Shown here piece by piece: positions 16,153 through 24,463 of a DNA stretch of 35,274 nt; positions within the stretch are counted from its first letter, which is position 1; each line of letters opens with the position of its first letter. Source of the DNA: an uncultured Eubacteriales bacterium (GTDB lineage Bacteria; Bacillota; Clostridia; Christensenellales; Borkfalkiaceae). A program made the position numbers and the translations under genes. The stretch spans positions 1 to 35,274 of the forward strand of contig CAJMCT010000002.1 of NCBI GenBank assembly GCA_905211955.1, given 5' to 3'. Below the pieces are notes generated by a model. It had not been told where the DNA came from, did no database searches, and saw only the letters and a list, made by a program, of their open reading frames with translations.

Positions 16153-17863
16153 TATTCGTTTCCTCCCTATTTTCTTCGGCTTTTTCTTTTTCTATCTTCC
16201 ATTCTTCTTCAGAAAGGTTAGAGTCTTTTGCCTTGCCGTATTCTTTATCCGTCTTCTTTTCAGTAAGGTCCAAAGAACCCGTCATCATAAGACCTAATTC
16301 TTCTTTTGTGGTTTTATTTGCGTGTACGATACCCATATTTTTGCCGTGGCAAATAACCATAATCTTATCACAAAGAGCAAGCATAACGTCTAAGTCTTCA
16401 CCGATAAATAAAATACCAGTACCCTTTCTCTTTTGTTCGTTAAGCATATCGTATATAACGTAAGAACTGTTAATATCAAGCCCACGAACAGGGTAAGCGG
16501 TGACAATAACGTTTGGTCCTGCTTCAATTTCACGCCCAACCAAAACCTTTTGAACGTTTCCGCCCGATAACTTTCTAACGGGGGTTTCGGTTGACGGAGT
16601 GACGATTTGAAGTTTTTCTATCAATGCTTCGGCGTTCTTTCTTGCTGTCTTTCTATCAACGAAAGGCTTTAACAAGAAGTTCTTAACCGCAATATGCACT
16701 TTATATAACGTCGCCTTCCACTTGGGCATGCTGTCGAGTTTTTCTTGGTCTACCGTGCAAACTATTCCGTCGCCATAATTTTTAACCATCATGTTGTCGG
16801 TAATAGAAAAGTTTGGTGCGAGGCCCATACCCAATCTATCTTCGGGTATAAAACTCATAGAAACACCCTTGTCTGCAATCACCTTTGGGGGAAGCCCAAC
16901 AATGCTTTCGCCTTCATGCATGATTAAGCCCGACTTGATTTTTCTTATGCCCGCAATGGCTTCACAAAGTTCTTTTTGTCCGCAACCCGCAATGCCTGCG
17001 ACACCTAAAATTTCTCCGCCACGGATATAGAAACTCATATCTTCTATTGCGGTGCTTCCGCCATCTGAATTAATGCTTAAATCTCTTATTTCTAAAAGCG
17101 GGCGATTTGCTTCGGTTTTTATTCTTTCAATTTTTAAGTCTACCTTTTTGCCTACCATCATTTCGGTAAGTTCTTTTTCGTTGGTAGAAGCGGTATCAAC
17201 TGTAGTGATATATTCGCCCTTTCTCAAAACCGAAACCCTATTAGAGATTTCCATAACTTCGTTAAGTTTATGGGTTATTATAATGATTGACTTCCCATCG
17301 TCACGCATTTTTCTCAAAATATCAAAAAGTTTTTGAGTTTCTTGGGGCGTTAAAACGGCAGTCGGTTCATCTAGTATCAAAATATCGGCACCACGATATA
17401 AAACCTTAATGATTTCAACCGTTTGCTTTTCGGACACCGACATTTCGTGAATTTTCTTTTTAGGATCTATTTCAAAACCGTATTTTTCAGCGATTTCGCT
17501 AACACGGGAATTTACGTTTTTAATATTAAAGCGCTTTTTTTCTTTTACGCCTAAAACAATATTTTCCGCAGCGGAAAACACGTCAACTAACTTAAAGTGT
17601 TGGTGAATCATACCAATACCGTGTTTAAAGGCATCTTCGGGCGAATTAATGCTCGTTCTTTCACCGTTAATATAAACTTCGCCTTCTTCAGGCGCGTAAA
17701 TACCTGCAATAACGTTCATAAGTGTGGTTTTACCAGAACCATTTTCACCGAGTATTGCAAGGACTTCGCCACTGTAAACGTTTAAGTTTACGTTTTTGTT
17801 GGCGATTACTTTTCCAAATCTTTTGGTAATGTTTTTGAGTTCAAGTGTAATCTTACGCTCCAC
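16145..17863 (-). CDS. nupO: Nucleoside ABC transporter ATP-binding protein, tandem domains (NupO-type)
   Basis: Tandem ATPase that drives the two permeases. The first half has Walker A GENGSGKTT, FKLVDVFSAAEN, signature MSVSEKQTVEI and Walker B ILDEPTAVLTPQE with the switch ITHKLNEVM. The second half has a degenerate Walker A (GIAGCGQKEL), signature LSGGNVQKVLVGREIE and VTAYPVRGLDINS in place of a normal Walker B, and GEDLDVMLAL, as usual for this class with one catalytic and one regulatory site. I place the start at the GTG at 17,863 (VERKITLELKNIT; 572 residues) because GGAGGG lies 7 nt upstream; a longer reading from an upstream ATG has no such site. The C-terminus is a charged Glu/Lys tail. 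Confidence 0.9.
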   Translation of the reverse strand: MERKITLELKNITKRFGKVIANKNVNLNVYSGEVLAILGENGSGKTTLMNVIAGIYAPEEGEVYINGERTSINSPEDAFKHGIGMIHQHFKLVDVFSAAENIVLGVKEKKRFNIKNVNSRVSEIAEKYGFEIDPKKKIHEMSVSEKQTVEIIKVLYRGADILILDEPTAVLTPQETQKLFDILRKMRDDGKSIIIITHKLNEVMEISNRVSVLRKGEYITTVDTASTNEKELTEMMVGKKVDLKIERIKTEANRPLLEIRDLSINSDGGSTAIEDMSFYIRGGEILGVAGIAGCGQKELCEAIAGIRKIKSGLIMHEGESIVGLPPKVIADKGVSMSFIPEDRLGMGLAPNFSITDNMMVKNYGDGIVCTVDQEKLDSMPKWKATLYKVHIAVKNFLLKPFVDRKTARKNAEALIEKLQIVTPSTETPVRKLSGGNVQKVLVGREIEAGPNVIVTAYPVRGLDINSSYVIYDMLNEQKRKGTGILFIGEDLDVMLALCDKIMVICHGKNMGIVHANKTTKEELGLMMTGSLDLTEKKTDKEYGKAKDSNLSEEEWKIEKEKAEENREETNNG

Positions 17864-17918
17864 TCTTTTACCCTCCGTAAGTTTGCCGATTTTGTAAAAT
17901 TTAATCATTAAAACCATA

Positions 17919-17940
17919 GGGCGGAGTTTACGCTCCGCCC
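17919..17940 (-). promoter_or_regulatory. Intercistronic hairpin between the BMP protein and ATPase genes
   Basis: A perfect 8-bp GC-rich stem, GGGCGGAG with CTCCGCCC and a 6-nt loop, sits 20 nt past the BMP stop. It lacks a clean T-run (TATGGTTTTAATG follows), so it is more likely a 3'-end stabiliser or leaky attenuator that keeps binding-protein mRNA in excess over transporter mRNA. Confidence 0.5.
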
Positions 17941-17960
17941 AAAGTTTTAAGTTTTTTTAA

Positions 17961-19223
17961 TTATGCAGCTACGTCAGCACCAATGGTGATACCGTCGATA
18001 ACGATATCGAAGTAAGGTGCAGAACGCTTAGAAGATTCAGTAAAGATACCATCTTCGATTGCATTGGTTTCGCCTGCGAAATCACCTAAGTCGATGATGT
18101 CTGCAGCGTAAGCAATAAGTTTGCCGTTTGCGTCCATCGTGATTGCGCCTGCTTTAGAGAAAGCACTGGTGTCAGCCTTTGCATTGAATACGGTGAAGTT
18201 AGCAGTATCGAATACCTTAACGGTACCAGCAACAAGTTTTGCTTTAACGTCGTTAAGAACTTCTTGAGTTCCGGGAGCAGCAGCAGCGCCTAAAGCGGTG
18301 ATTTGAACTGAACCGCTTGCTAAGTTGCCAGTGTAGTCCTTGGGAATTTCGCCTTTGCCTAAAGCGCCGTCGATCATGATTTCAAAGTAGGGTTGCCAGT
18401 TAATCTTAGAAGCGATTACGAACGTATCTTCAGAAGTAGTTCCATTGTAGAATACGTTAGGAACGTTCTTTTCTTTACATGCAGCGGGAACACCCATAGA
18501 GTCTGCGTGACCAGAAACGAGTTTAGCACCGTTAGCGATAAGAGCAAGTGCAGAAGCTTTTTCTGCAAGTTCATCGTACCAAGAATAGGTGTATTTAACT
18601 TCCATGGTTACGTTGGGAACGATAGATTTAACACCGAGATAGAAAGAAGTATAACCAGAGATAACTTCTGCATAGGGGTGTGCACCTACGTAGCCGATTT
18701 TTGCTTCTTCGTTAGTGATGTCGTCGCCATATAAAGCTTTGAGCTTTAAGCCTGCAGCAACACCTGCTAAATATCTACCTTCATAGATAGAAGCAAACGC
18801 GTTGTGGAAGTTTGCGGGCGTATCGTTGGTTGCATCTTGATCAAGCGTTTTGCTGGTGTTAGTACCAGTTGCATGGCAGAATTGAACATCGGGGAAGTCT
18901 TTTGCAGCCTTGATCATGTTTGCTTCATGACCGAAAGAGTCTGCAAATACAGCCTTGTAGCCAGCGTTAGCAAATTCAACTGCTCTATTGTAGCAGTCGT
19001 CGCCTTCTTCAGGAATACCAGTGACAATCGTGTAGTTGTCTTCGGTTAAGCCCTTTGCTTCACAAGCTGCTTTGAACGCATCGATAAAGTTCTTGTCGTA
19101 TGAAGATTCTTCACCGTGCAAGCAGATAAGTGCTACAACAGGATCATCGCCACAAGCCGTGAGGCCAAAGCAACAACCTACTGCTAAGATAGCAGTAAGA
19201 ATGAGTGTGAAAAGTTTTTTCAT
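17961..19223 (-). CDS. nupN: BMP-family nucleoside-binding lipoprotein (NupN/PnrA type)
   Basis: Extracellular, lipid-anchored substrate-binding protein that feeds nucleosides to the importer. The signal peptide MKKLFTLILTAILAVGCCFG ends in lipobox LTAC, with the modified cysteine at about residue 24. The mature part follows the BMP (basic membrane protein/PnrA) pattern: YDKNFIDAFKAACE, GYKAVFADSFGHEANMIKAAKDFPDVQFCHATGT, NAFASIYEGRYLAGVAAGLK and KIGYVGAHPYAEVISGYTSFYLG. The family binds purine nucleosides such as guanosine and inosine. AGGAGG about 9 nt upstream fixes the start. It directly follows xpt in one operon, so uptake and salvage are transcribed together. Confidence 0.92.
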   Translation of the reverse strand: MKKLFTLILTAILAVGCCFGLTACGDDPVVALICLHGEESSYDKNFIDAFKAACEAKGLTEDNYTIVTGIPEEGDDCYNRAVEFANAGYKAVFADSFGHEANMIKAAKDFPDVQFCHATGTNTSKTLDQDATNDTPANFHNAFASIYEGRYLAGVAAGLKLKALYGDDITNEEAKIGYVGAHPYAEVISGYTSFYLGVKSIVPNVTMEVKYTYSWYDELAEKASALALIANGAKLVSGHADSMGVPAACKEKNVPNVFYNGTTSEDTFVIASKINWQPYFEIMIDGALGKGEIPKDYTGNLASGSVQITALGAAAAPGTQEVLNDVKAKLVAGTVKVFDTANFTVFNAKADTSAFSKAGAITMDANGKLIAYAADIIDLGDFAGETNAIEDGIFTESSKRSAPYFDIVIDGITIGADVAA

Positions 19224-19279
19224 ATCTTTATCCTCCTAACCCTTTTTGGGTGTTTTTTCTTTGGTTTATAAATAAAAGA

Positions 19280-19852
19280 CTATTTGCGGAAAACGATTTC
19301 CCCGTCCTTCATTTCATCGATTATCGCTAAAGAGAAAACGTCATATCCCTTTTCTCGTAGCGCGTCTCCACCTTTTTGGAAACCTTTTTCAATAAAAGCC
19401 GAAAGCCCTACGACCTTTGCACCCGACTGCGAAACTAAGTCTATCAGAGCGTTCATTGCACCGCCGTTTGCTAAAAAATCGTCTATAATCAAAACGTTAT
19501 CGTCTTTGGTTAAAAAATCTTTAGGAACGATAAGAGTGTTGGTTTTGTTGTGCGTGTAAGAATAGCATTCCGCAGAGTACACGTCCCCTTTAACGTTTGC
19601 GGTCTTATTCTTTTTAGCAAAAACCACGTTGCAGTCAAAGTGAAGCGCTGTTAAACACGCCATTGCAATACCGCTTGCTTCAACCGTTAAGATTTTGTTT
19701 ACGCCCTTGTCTTTATAATGATTATAAATCTCTTTGCCGAGTTCGTGCATAAACTTTACGTCTATTTGGTTGTTAAGAAAAACTCCAACTTTTAAAACGT
19801 TGCCGGGTAAGACTTCACCTTTTTCAATTATTGCACGTTCTAAAAGTTCCAT
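19280..19852 (-). CDS. xpt: Xanthine phosphoribosyltransferase
   Basis: Salvage enzyme that converts xanthine (and to a lesser degree guanine in some relatives) plus PRPP to the nucleotide. 190 residues, the Bacillota Xpt length. Motifs: MELLERAIIEKGEVLPGNVLKVGVFLNNQID at the N-terminus, LTVEASGIAMACLTA (the substrate hood), VVFAKKNKT, and the PRPP-binding loop VLIIDDFLANGGAMNALIDL. First gene of the operon, with GGAGAG 5-6 nt before the ATG. Its leader contains a promoter, a structured region and an intrinsic terminator, so expression is probably controlled by premature termination. Confidence 0.95.
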   Translation of the reverse strand: MELLERAIIEKGEVLPGNVLKVGVFLNNQIDVKFMHELGKEIYNHYKDKGVNKILTVEASGIAMACLTALHFDCNVVFAKKNKTANVKGDVYSAECYSYTHNKTNTLIVPKDFLTKDDNVLIIDDFLANGGAMNALIDLVSQSGAKVVGLSAFIEKGFQKGGDALREKGYDVFSLAIIDEMKDGEIVFRK

Positions 19853-19861
19853 ATTCTCTCC

Positions 19862-19995
19862 GTAAAAATAAAAATGCAGGCGTAAATAGGTCTTTAACCC
19901 GTTTGCCTGCTTAAATTCGTTGCACCTTTCAGCGCTTTTCGTTCGGGTCTTTTCCGAACAATCGGTAAATATTAAATTAAATGTTTAATTTACGT
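19862..19995 (-). ncRNA. Structured attenuator leader of the xpt-nup operon (orphan riboswitch candidate)
   Basis: About 130 nt of RNA lie between the predicted start (about 19,993) and the xpt ribosome-binding site. On the minus strand they include a hairpin GTTCGG/CCGAAC (19959-19954 with 19946-19941) and a second hairpin within GCGCTGAAAGGTGC. A terminator follows in which GCAGGC (19920-19915) pairs with GCCTGC (19881-19876) ahead of ATTTTTATTTTT. The bases just before the terminator loop, CGGGTT, can instead pair with GACCCG near the first hairpin, an alternative fold that would break the terminator. I do not see the conserved loops of the purine riboswitch. Segments GGAAAAG, GCTGAAAGGTGCAA and CAGGCAAA occur in the same order as conserved blocks of the glycine (gcvT) aptamer, but the helices do not fit well. 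Confidence 0.55.
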
Positions 19996-19999
19996 TCTT

Positions 20000-20028
20000 A
20001 TTATACCAAAAAGAAAAGGCCGTGTCAA
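20000..20028 (-). promoter_or_regulatory. Consensus promoter of the xpt-nup operon
   Basis: On the minus strand a perfect TTGACA (20028-20023), a 17-nt spacer and a perfect TATAAT (20005-20000). This is the strongest promoter in the window, which fits control by attenuation rather than by weak initiation. Confidence 0.9.
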
Positions 20029-20081
20029 CCCTTTAATAGACACTTTTCGACCTTTTCCGCTTTTGATTTTTATATGTTTTT

Positions 20082-21524
20082 TCAATCTTTTTTGTGTGCG
20101 CTTTCATATTCGTTAACAGCGCTTTTAATGTCTTGATTTTTAGAAGATTTTCCGTGCTTTTCCACGTCGATTTTATTCTTTTCGCCGTGAGTTAAGCACC
20201 CTGCCCCGCCGATACAACCGCCGACGCAAGCCATACCTTCTATAAAATTGCCGTCAAGAATTCTCTTTTGTGCTTTTAATAGCGCAATCCTGCACGCTTC
20301 TATTCCGTCGCAAGGCACGGCTCTTAAGTCAAAGTCTTCGAGACCGCTTTCTTTTAAGCCTTCTTTAACCGCTTCCGAAAGCCCACAGTTTCTTGCAAAA
20401 ATTCTTCCGTAGTAAGACGCGTTTTCTAATTCTTCTTCGGGAAGCGTGGTGATGTCTATTTCTTTGCTATCTAAAAGCGCTTGAAGTTCTTCAAACGTGA
20501 TAACGCTATCCACGAAAGGCGCAACCTCTTCACTCTTAAACTCCATTTTCTTTGCCGTGCAAGGTCCGATAAATACAACCTTGCAATCGGGGTCTTCTTC
20601 CTTTAACTTTTTGCTTATCGTAGCAAAGGGCGAAAGATTATGAGAAACGAAGTCCGCAAGATCGGGGAATTGCTTTTTAACGTAAGATACGAACGCAGGG
20701 CAACACGAATTCGTTAAAAAGCCCTTTTCGGTAAGTTCTTTCGCTTCTGATAGCGCAACCATATCCGCACCGAGTGCGGCTTCCGTCACGTCGTAAAATC
20801 CTAATTCTTTTATACCTTTAATAACTTGACCGAGTTTAGCGTAAACAAACTGGCTTGAAATTGCAGGCGCAACGACCGCCTTTACCTTGTATGCGGTATT
20901 GTTTTTACTGTTTTTGATTATGTCTATAACGTCTAATATGTAAGACTTGTCGTTTATCGCACCCCACGGGCATTGGTAAACACACGCACCGCAAGACACG
21001 CACTTTTCGTCGTTAATAACCGCCGTTCCGTCTTCCCCAGAAGAGATGGCCTTTACCTTGCACGCCATTTCGCAAGGACGTTTATGGTTTCTTATTGCAC
21101 CGTATGGGCAAACCTTTGCACAAGCGCCACAGTCTACGCACTTGTTTTTATCTATATGTGCTTTTTGATGCTCGTCAAAGGTTATAGCACCCTTTTTGCA
21201 AACGTCTTCACAACGGTGAGATAAACACCCCCTGCAATAGTCGGTCACTTCATATCCGCTCATGGGACATTCATCACACGCAATACCTATAACTTCTATA
21301 ACGTTTTTGTTTTCCTTATCACCGCCCATGGCAAGTTTAACCCTTTCCATAACGATTGCTTGCTCTTTATAAATACAGCAACGCATCGTGGGTTCTTTTT
21401 TGGGAACGATAGTTTTGGGTATGTTTACTATGTTTTCAGTTAATGTCCCTTCCCAAGCATACTTTGCCACTTCTCTTAAAACTTTATATTTAAGGTGTTG
21501 AACTTTTGTATCAAACTTTCTCAT
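20082..21524 (-). CDS. Monomeric [FeFe] hydrogenase, group B-like
   Basis: An Fe-S enzyme expected to reduce protons or oxidise hydrogen with ferredoxin-type partners in fermentation. The N-terminal half carries many cysteines: CCIY (49-50), CDEC (83-86), CRGCLSHRC (97-105), then two ferredoxin-type clusters CVDCGACAKVCPYGAI (129-144) and CVSCGACVYQCPWGAI (175-190). The catalytic H-cluster domain has L1 NSCCPAF (272-278), L2 GPCTAKK (320-326) and L3 EGMACVGGCIGGAGC (429-443). The variant L1 and L2 (SCCP, GPC) are those of group B hydrogenases, not of the CpI type (TSCCPGW, MPC). Length 480. GAGGT precedes the ATG. Maturases HydE/F/G are not in the window. Direction of the reaction and electron partner are not shown by sequence. 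Confidence 0.85.
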   Translation of the reverse strand: MRKFDTKVQHLKYKVLREVAKYAWEGTLTENIVNIPKTIVPKKEPTMRCCIYKEQAIVMERVKLAMGGDKENKNVIEVIGIACDECPMSGYEVTDYCRGCLSHRCEDVCKKGAITFDEHQKAHIDKNKCVDCGACAKVCPYGAIRNHKRPCEMACKVKAISSGEDGTAVINDEKCVSCGACVYQCPWGAINDKSYILDVIDIIKNSKNNTAYKVKAVVAPAISSQFVYAKLGQVIKGIKELGFYDVTEAALGADMVALSEAKELTEKGFLTNSCCPAFVSYVKKQFPDLADFVSHNLSPFATISKKLKEEDPDCKVVFIGPCTAKKMEFKSEEVAPFVDSVITFEELQALLDSKEIDITTLPEEELENASYYGRIFARNCGLSEAVKEGLKESGLEDFDLRAVPCDGIEACRIALLKAQKRILDGNFIEGMACVGGCIGGAGCLTHGEKNKIDVEKHGKSSKNQDIKSAVNEYESAHKKD

Positions 21525-21623
21525 TTTTTTACCTCGATTTCATTAAATACATCTTAGCACAACCGCCCTTTAATTTGCAAGGAATTTAGACGGCTATTCC
21601 CTATCCTTTTTTTGTCAAAGTTA

Positions 21624-21648
21624 AAGGTCGGCTAATTTTGCCGACCTT
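21624..21648 (-). terminator. Terminator of the alpha-mannosidase gene
   Basis: AAGGTCGGC and GCCGACCTT form a 9-bp stem with a 7-nt loop immediately downstream of the stop at 21,653. The T tract is interrupted (TTTAACTTTG), so efficiency is uncertain. Confidence 0.65.
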
Positions 21649-21652
21649 ACTT

Positions 21653-24025
21653 TTAATATTCGGTAATTAAAACTTCTTTTGTTTTCCCCTTCTTTACAAG
21701 TATAGTTTTTATCTCGAAAGGCGAAAGCATAGTTTTTATCTTTTTGTCAAAAAGGCTAATCTCTACCGATTGCGAACTTCCCGTGTAGTCGTAAAGTCTA
21801 ATTATCGTCCCTTTTTTGTCTTCACTTTCTTTTATCGCTGTCACTAAAACGTTTCCTAAAACGCCCGCAAACGAATTTACCGATGGCATACTTCCCGTAT
21901 GGTTGGCTTCTATTATAAGTTTAGGCTGGTTATTAAACTCTACCGCCCTACTTGGAATTTTTGCACTAACGTAATCGCATTCGTGCATAATCACCCTAAT
22001 CTTGCCTTCGGTTTCGCCTTGGCACATATATTGGTAGTCGGCGTTTTTATCAAGTTCACTAATTCTTAAATCACCGTAAATACAACTTCTTAAAACACTA
22101 AGCCCTATCCCTGACTCGTCCGCGGTGTAAGAGAAAATTCCGTCCGCAAGTACGGATAGGTTTTGCTCTTTGTTTTCTATAGAAATCCACTCGCCCATAG
22201 GCACGTCTATTTTTGCGTAGCCCCTATCTTCTACCGAGAAAGGCGAAGAAACTTTTAGCCTATCCGTTTTAACGTTCACTTTAAGTTTTAACGTGGTGTG
22301 CTTTTCGTTCCAATCGGCACGGTACCTAACGTCAAAATAATCAGCGTCTTTATATAGCGAATACCAAACGGTAAATAACGATTTTCGGAAAGAATAGTCT
22401 ACCTTAACAACAGTTAAAAGTTCACCTTTTTCCGTGACGCTTACGTTTTCCACCTTTAACGGCTCTAATTTTTTACCAACCTCATGAGCGTTAAAGCACC
22501 ACGTATCCCCTAAATCTTCGTATACTTCGGGAACAATTAAATTTTGAATTTCCTTGCCCGATTTTAGATTTTTAATTTTAGTAAGGGTTTTACCCTTTTT
22601 GTCAAAGGTGAATTCAAAATCGCCCTTTGTTATAACGGTGTCTAAAGAGTAATCTTTAACCACCTTTTCTTTGGTTTGTATAACTTTAAACGCCCTATAA
22701 CCAATAGCGGGAATTTTTGCCTTAAAAATAAACCTTGAACGGAAGCCAGTAATAACAGATTTTTCAAGTATGACTTGGCAAGGAATACTGTTTCCAAATT
22801 CGTCTTCAAGTAAAATGCCACCTTCGTATGCGTCAAACTCGTGTAGCCATTGTACTTCGGCTTCTACGTATCCGTCAAACTCTGTAGCGTTTAAATTCCA
22901 AACTACTACGTTCCAAGCGTTTTCGGGATTTTTACCAGGCATCTTAATCTTTCTAGTTATCGCTTGAAGATTAAAAGCCGTCATCTCGTTTGCAGAGAGT
23001 GTTGCTCTACCCAAACCGTTATAGGTATCATCATAGGCATCTTTTATGCAAGCGCCACCTAAAATATCGTGAAACTGATTGAACATAACGTCTTGCCAAA
23101 GTTCGTTTAACTTTTGTTTGTCGTATGGGGTTTTTAAAAGTTTTTTAGCAATAACCGCCGACCTTTCCGCGTTAAGCAAAGCATACTCGCAAATTCGGTT
23201 TCTCTTTTTGACTTCAGGGCCGTTTAGGTATGGTCCAAAGTCCCCCGTAATCATTTCGCCGTCTACGGTAATAGTAGGCTCGCCTTGGCGAGCAAAAAAG
23301 CCTTCTACCGAAGAACACTTTATATCGTAATCTTTTTCCGCGTCTAATCTATGCACATCAGCTAACGCTTTTTTAGTGGGCGCACCGCCGTGATTAGTCA
23401 CCCCAAACATAGTCATTTCGTCGCAAGTAGCATTTTTTAAGTTTTCTTCGGCTATCGCAACGATTGTGGGAACGTCTTTGTGATAGATTGGGCTATACTG
23501 CCCTACCCTAAACGCCCTAACAGAACTTCCGTCTTTGCTCTTCCAATTAAAGTAAGGAGATAAAAGTTCGTAGTGGTGGTTTTCAGGACGGCACATACAG
23601 TAGTTGTCTATACCGCTCTTTTTAAGTATTTGCGGAAGCCCTGCACTGTGCCCAAAAGAGTCGAAGTTGCAAGCAACCGTGGGTTCAGCCCCGAACTTTT
23701 CTTTAAAGTATGATTTACCTACGTTGATTTGACGAATGAACGTTTCGCCAGAAAGCATATTACAGTCGGGTTGTAAATACCATCCGCCCATAATTTTCCA
23801 TTTTCCGCACTCGACGAGTTTTTTGATTTTTTCAAATAACTCTGGTGCGCATTCTTCTATGGCTTCGTAAAGCATAGATTCGTTGTGGCAAAAAATGTAT
23901 TCAAATTCATCGGCAAGTTCTACCGCTGACTTAAAGGTCGCTATCGCCGAAGATATGCCTTCGTCCCAAGTCCAAAGCCATACGGGGTCTACGTGTGCAT
24001 TACAAATCAAGTGGAGTTTTTTCAT
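21653..24025 (-). CDS. Glycoside hydrolase family 38 alpha-mannosidase
   Basis: Retaining alpha-mannosidase, probably trimming mannose from imported or host-derived glycans in the cytoplasm, as no signal peptide is seen. Family signs: zinc ligands in CNAHVDPVWLWTWDEG (H11, D13), the nucleophile region ACNFDSFGHSAGLPQIL (D122), FGVTNHGGAPTK, and NQFHDILGGACIKDAYDD. The long C-terminal beta domains include LGDTWCFNAHEVG and VSSPFSVEDRG. I start at 24,025 (MKKLHLIC, 790 residues), where GAAAGG lies about 8 nt upstream. The in-frame extension further upstream codes for a Leu/Lys-rich peptide that crosses the promoter and is unlikely. Mannosidic linkage specificity is unknown. Confidence 0.9.
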   Translation of the reverse strand: MKKLHLICNAHVDPVWLWTWDEGISSAIATFKSAVELADEFEYIFCHNESMLYEAIEECAPELFEKIKKLVECGKWKIMGGWYLQPDCNMLSGETFIRQINVGKSYFKEKFGAEPTVACNFDSFGHSAGLPQILKKSGIDNYCMCRPENHHYELLSPYFNWKSKDGSSVRAFRVGQYSPIYHKDVPTIVAIAEENLKNATCDEMTMFGVTNHGGAPTKKALADVHRLDAEKDYDIKCSSVEGFFARQGEPTITVDGEMITGDFGPYLNGPEVKKRNRICEYALLNAERSAVIAKKLLKTPYDKQKLNELWQDVMFNQFHDILGGACIKDAYDDTYNGLGRATLSANEMTAFNLQAITRKIKMPGKNPENAWNVVVWNLNATEFDGYVEAEVQWLHEFDAYEGGILLEDEFGNSIPCQVILEKSVITGFRSRFIFKAKIPAIGYRAFKVIQTKEKVVKDYSLDTVITKGDFEFTFDKKGKTLTKIKNLKSGKEIQNLIVPEVYEDLGDTWCFNAHEVGKKLEPLKVENVSVTEKGELLTVVKVDYSFRKSLFTVWYSLYKDADYFDVRYRADWNEKHTTLKLKVNVKTDRLKVSSPFSVEDRGYAKIDVPMGEWISIENKEQNLSVLADGIFSYTADESGIGLSVLRSCIYGDLRISELDKNADYQYMCQGETEGKIRVIMHECDYVSAKIPSRAVEFNNQPKLIIEANHTGSMPSVNSFAGVLGNVLVTAIKESEDKKGTIIRLYDYTGSSQSVEISLFDKKIKTMLSPFEIKTILVKKGKTKEVLITEY

Positions 24026-24065
24026 AGAGTTTTCCTTTCTAAATAATAAATTTTTACTAAGTAAA

Positions 24066-24094
24066 AGTTTAACATATAAAGAAACTAAAAGCAA
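24066..24094 (-). promoter_or_regulatory. Promoter of the alpha-mannosidase gene
   Basis: On the minus strand TTGCTT (24094-24089), a 17-nt spacer and TAAACT (24071-24066), about 40 nt before the chosen start. Its position argues against the longer reading frame. Confidence 0.5.
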
Positions 24095-24174
24095 CACATA
24101 AAATAAAAATAATTATGGATTAACTTTACAAAGTTAAAAATGGAAAAAACGGACAAGTTTAGATAAATTCAGTA

Positions 24175-24203
24175 TTGACAAAAGCACTATATCGTGGTAT
24201 GGT
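24175..24203 (+). promoter_or_regulatory. Promoter of the BFD protein-nhaC operon
   Basis: TTGACA (24175-24180), a 17-nt spacer and TATGGT (24198-24203), about 35 nt before the start of the small Fe-S gene. Confidence 0.6.
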
Positions 24204-24237
24204 TTTAGAGTAGTAAATTTTGCAAAAGGAGAAGATT

Positions 24238-24435
24238 ATGAAAGAAAACTATATGGTATGCAACTGCATGCAAGTAAGTTATAACAACATTGCGGACGCG
24301 CTCGACGGACACGACAAGTTTGAAGACGTGCTTTCTCTTTTTGACGCGGTTCAAAAAGTGACGCATTGTTCTACCGGTTGTGGTGGCTGTCACGATAAGG
24401 TTTTAGAAGTTATTTCCGAAATCATGATGGGATAA
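24238..24435 (+). CDS. BFD-like [2Fe-2S]-binding small protein
   Basis: A 65-residue protein consisting of little more than a bacterioferritin-associated-ferredoxin (BFD) type domain. The four cysteines are in the expected places: CNCMQVSYNNIADAL at the N-terminus (C-x-C) and CSTGCGGCHDKVLEVI at the C-terminus (C-x2-C within GCGGC). BFD domains hold a [2Fe-2S] cluster and act in electron transfer, iron release or as a sensing module of larger enzymes. I start at the ATG at 24,238, where AAGGAG is 6-7 nt upstream; a TTG further upstream overlaps that site. It is 28 nt upstream of nhaC and cotranscribed. Why it accompanies an antiporter is unknown. Confidence 0.8.
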   Translation: MKENYMVCNCMQVSYNNIADALDGHDKFEDVLSLFDAVQKVTHCSTGCGGCHDKVLEVISEIMMG

Positions 24436-24463
24436 ATTTAACCTTTACAAAGGAGAAAATATA

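Noticed and set aside
19862..19995. Canonical purine riboswitch before xpt
   Set aside because: The conserved loop and junction sequences of the purine aptamer cannot be found in the leader on either strand.
24026..24097. N-terminal extension of the GH38 mannosidase (MLLLVSLYVK...) as a signal peptide
   Set aside because: It has no RBS and covers the -10 region of the likely promoter. The ATG at 24,025 has GAAAGG at the right distance and begins with the conserved GH38 strand.
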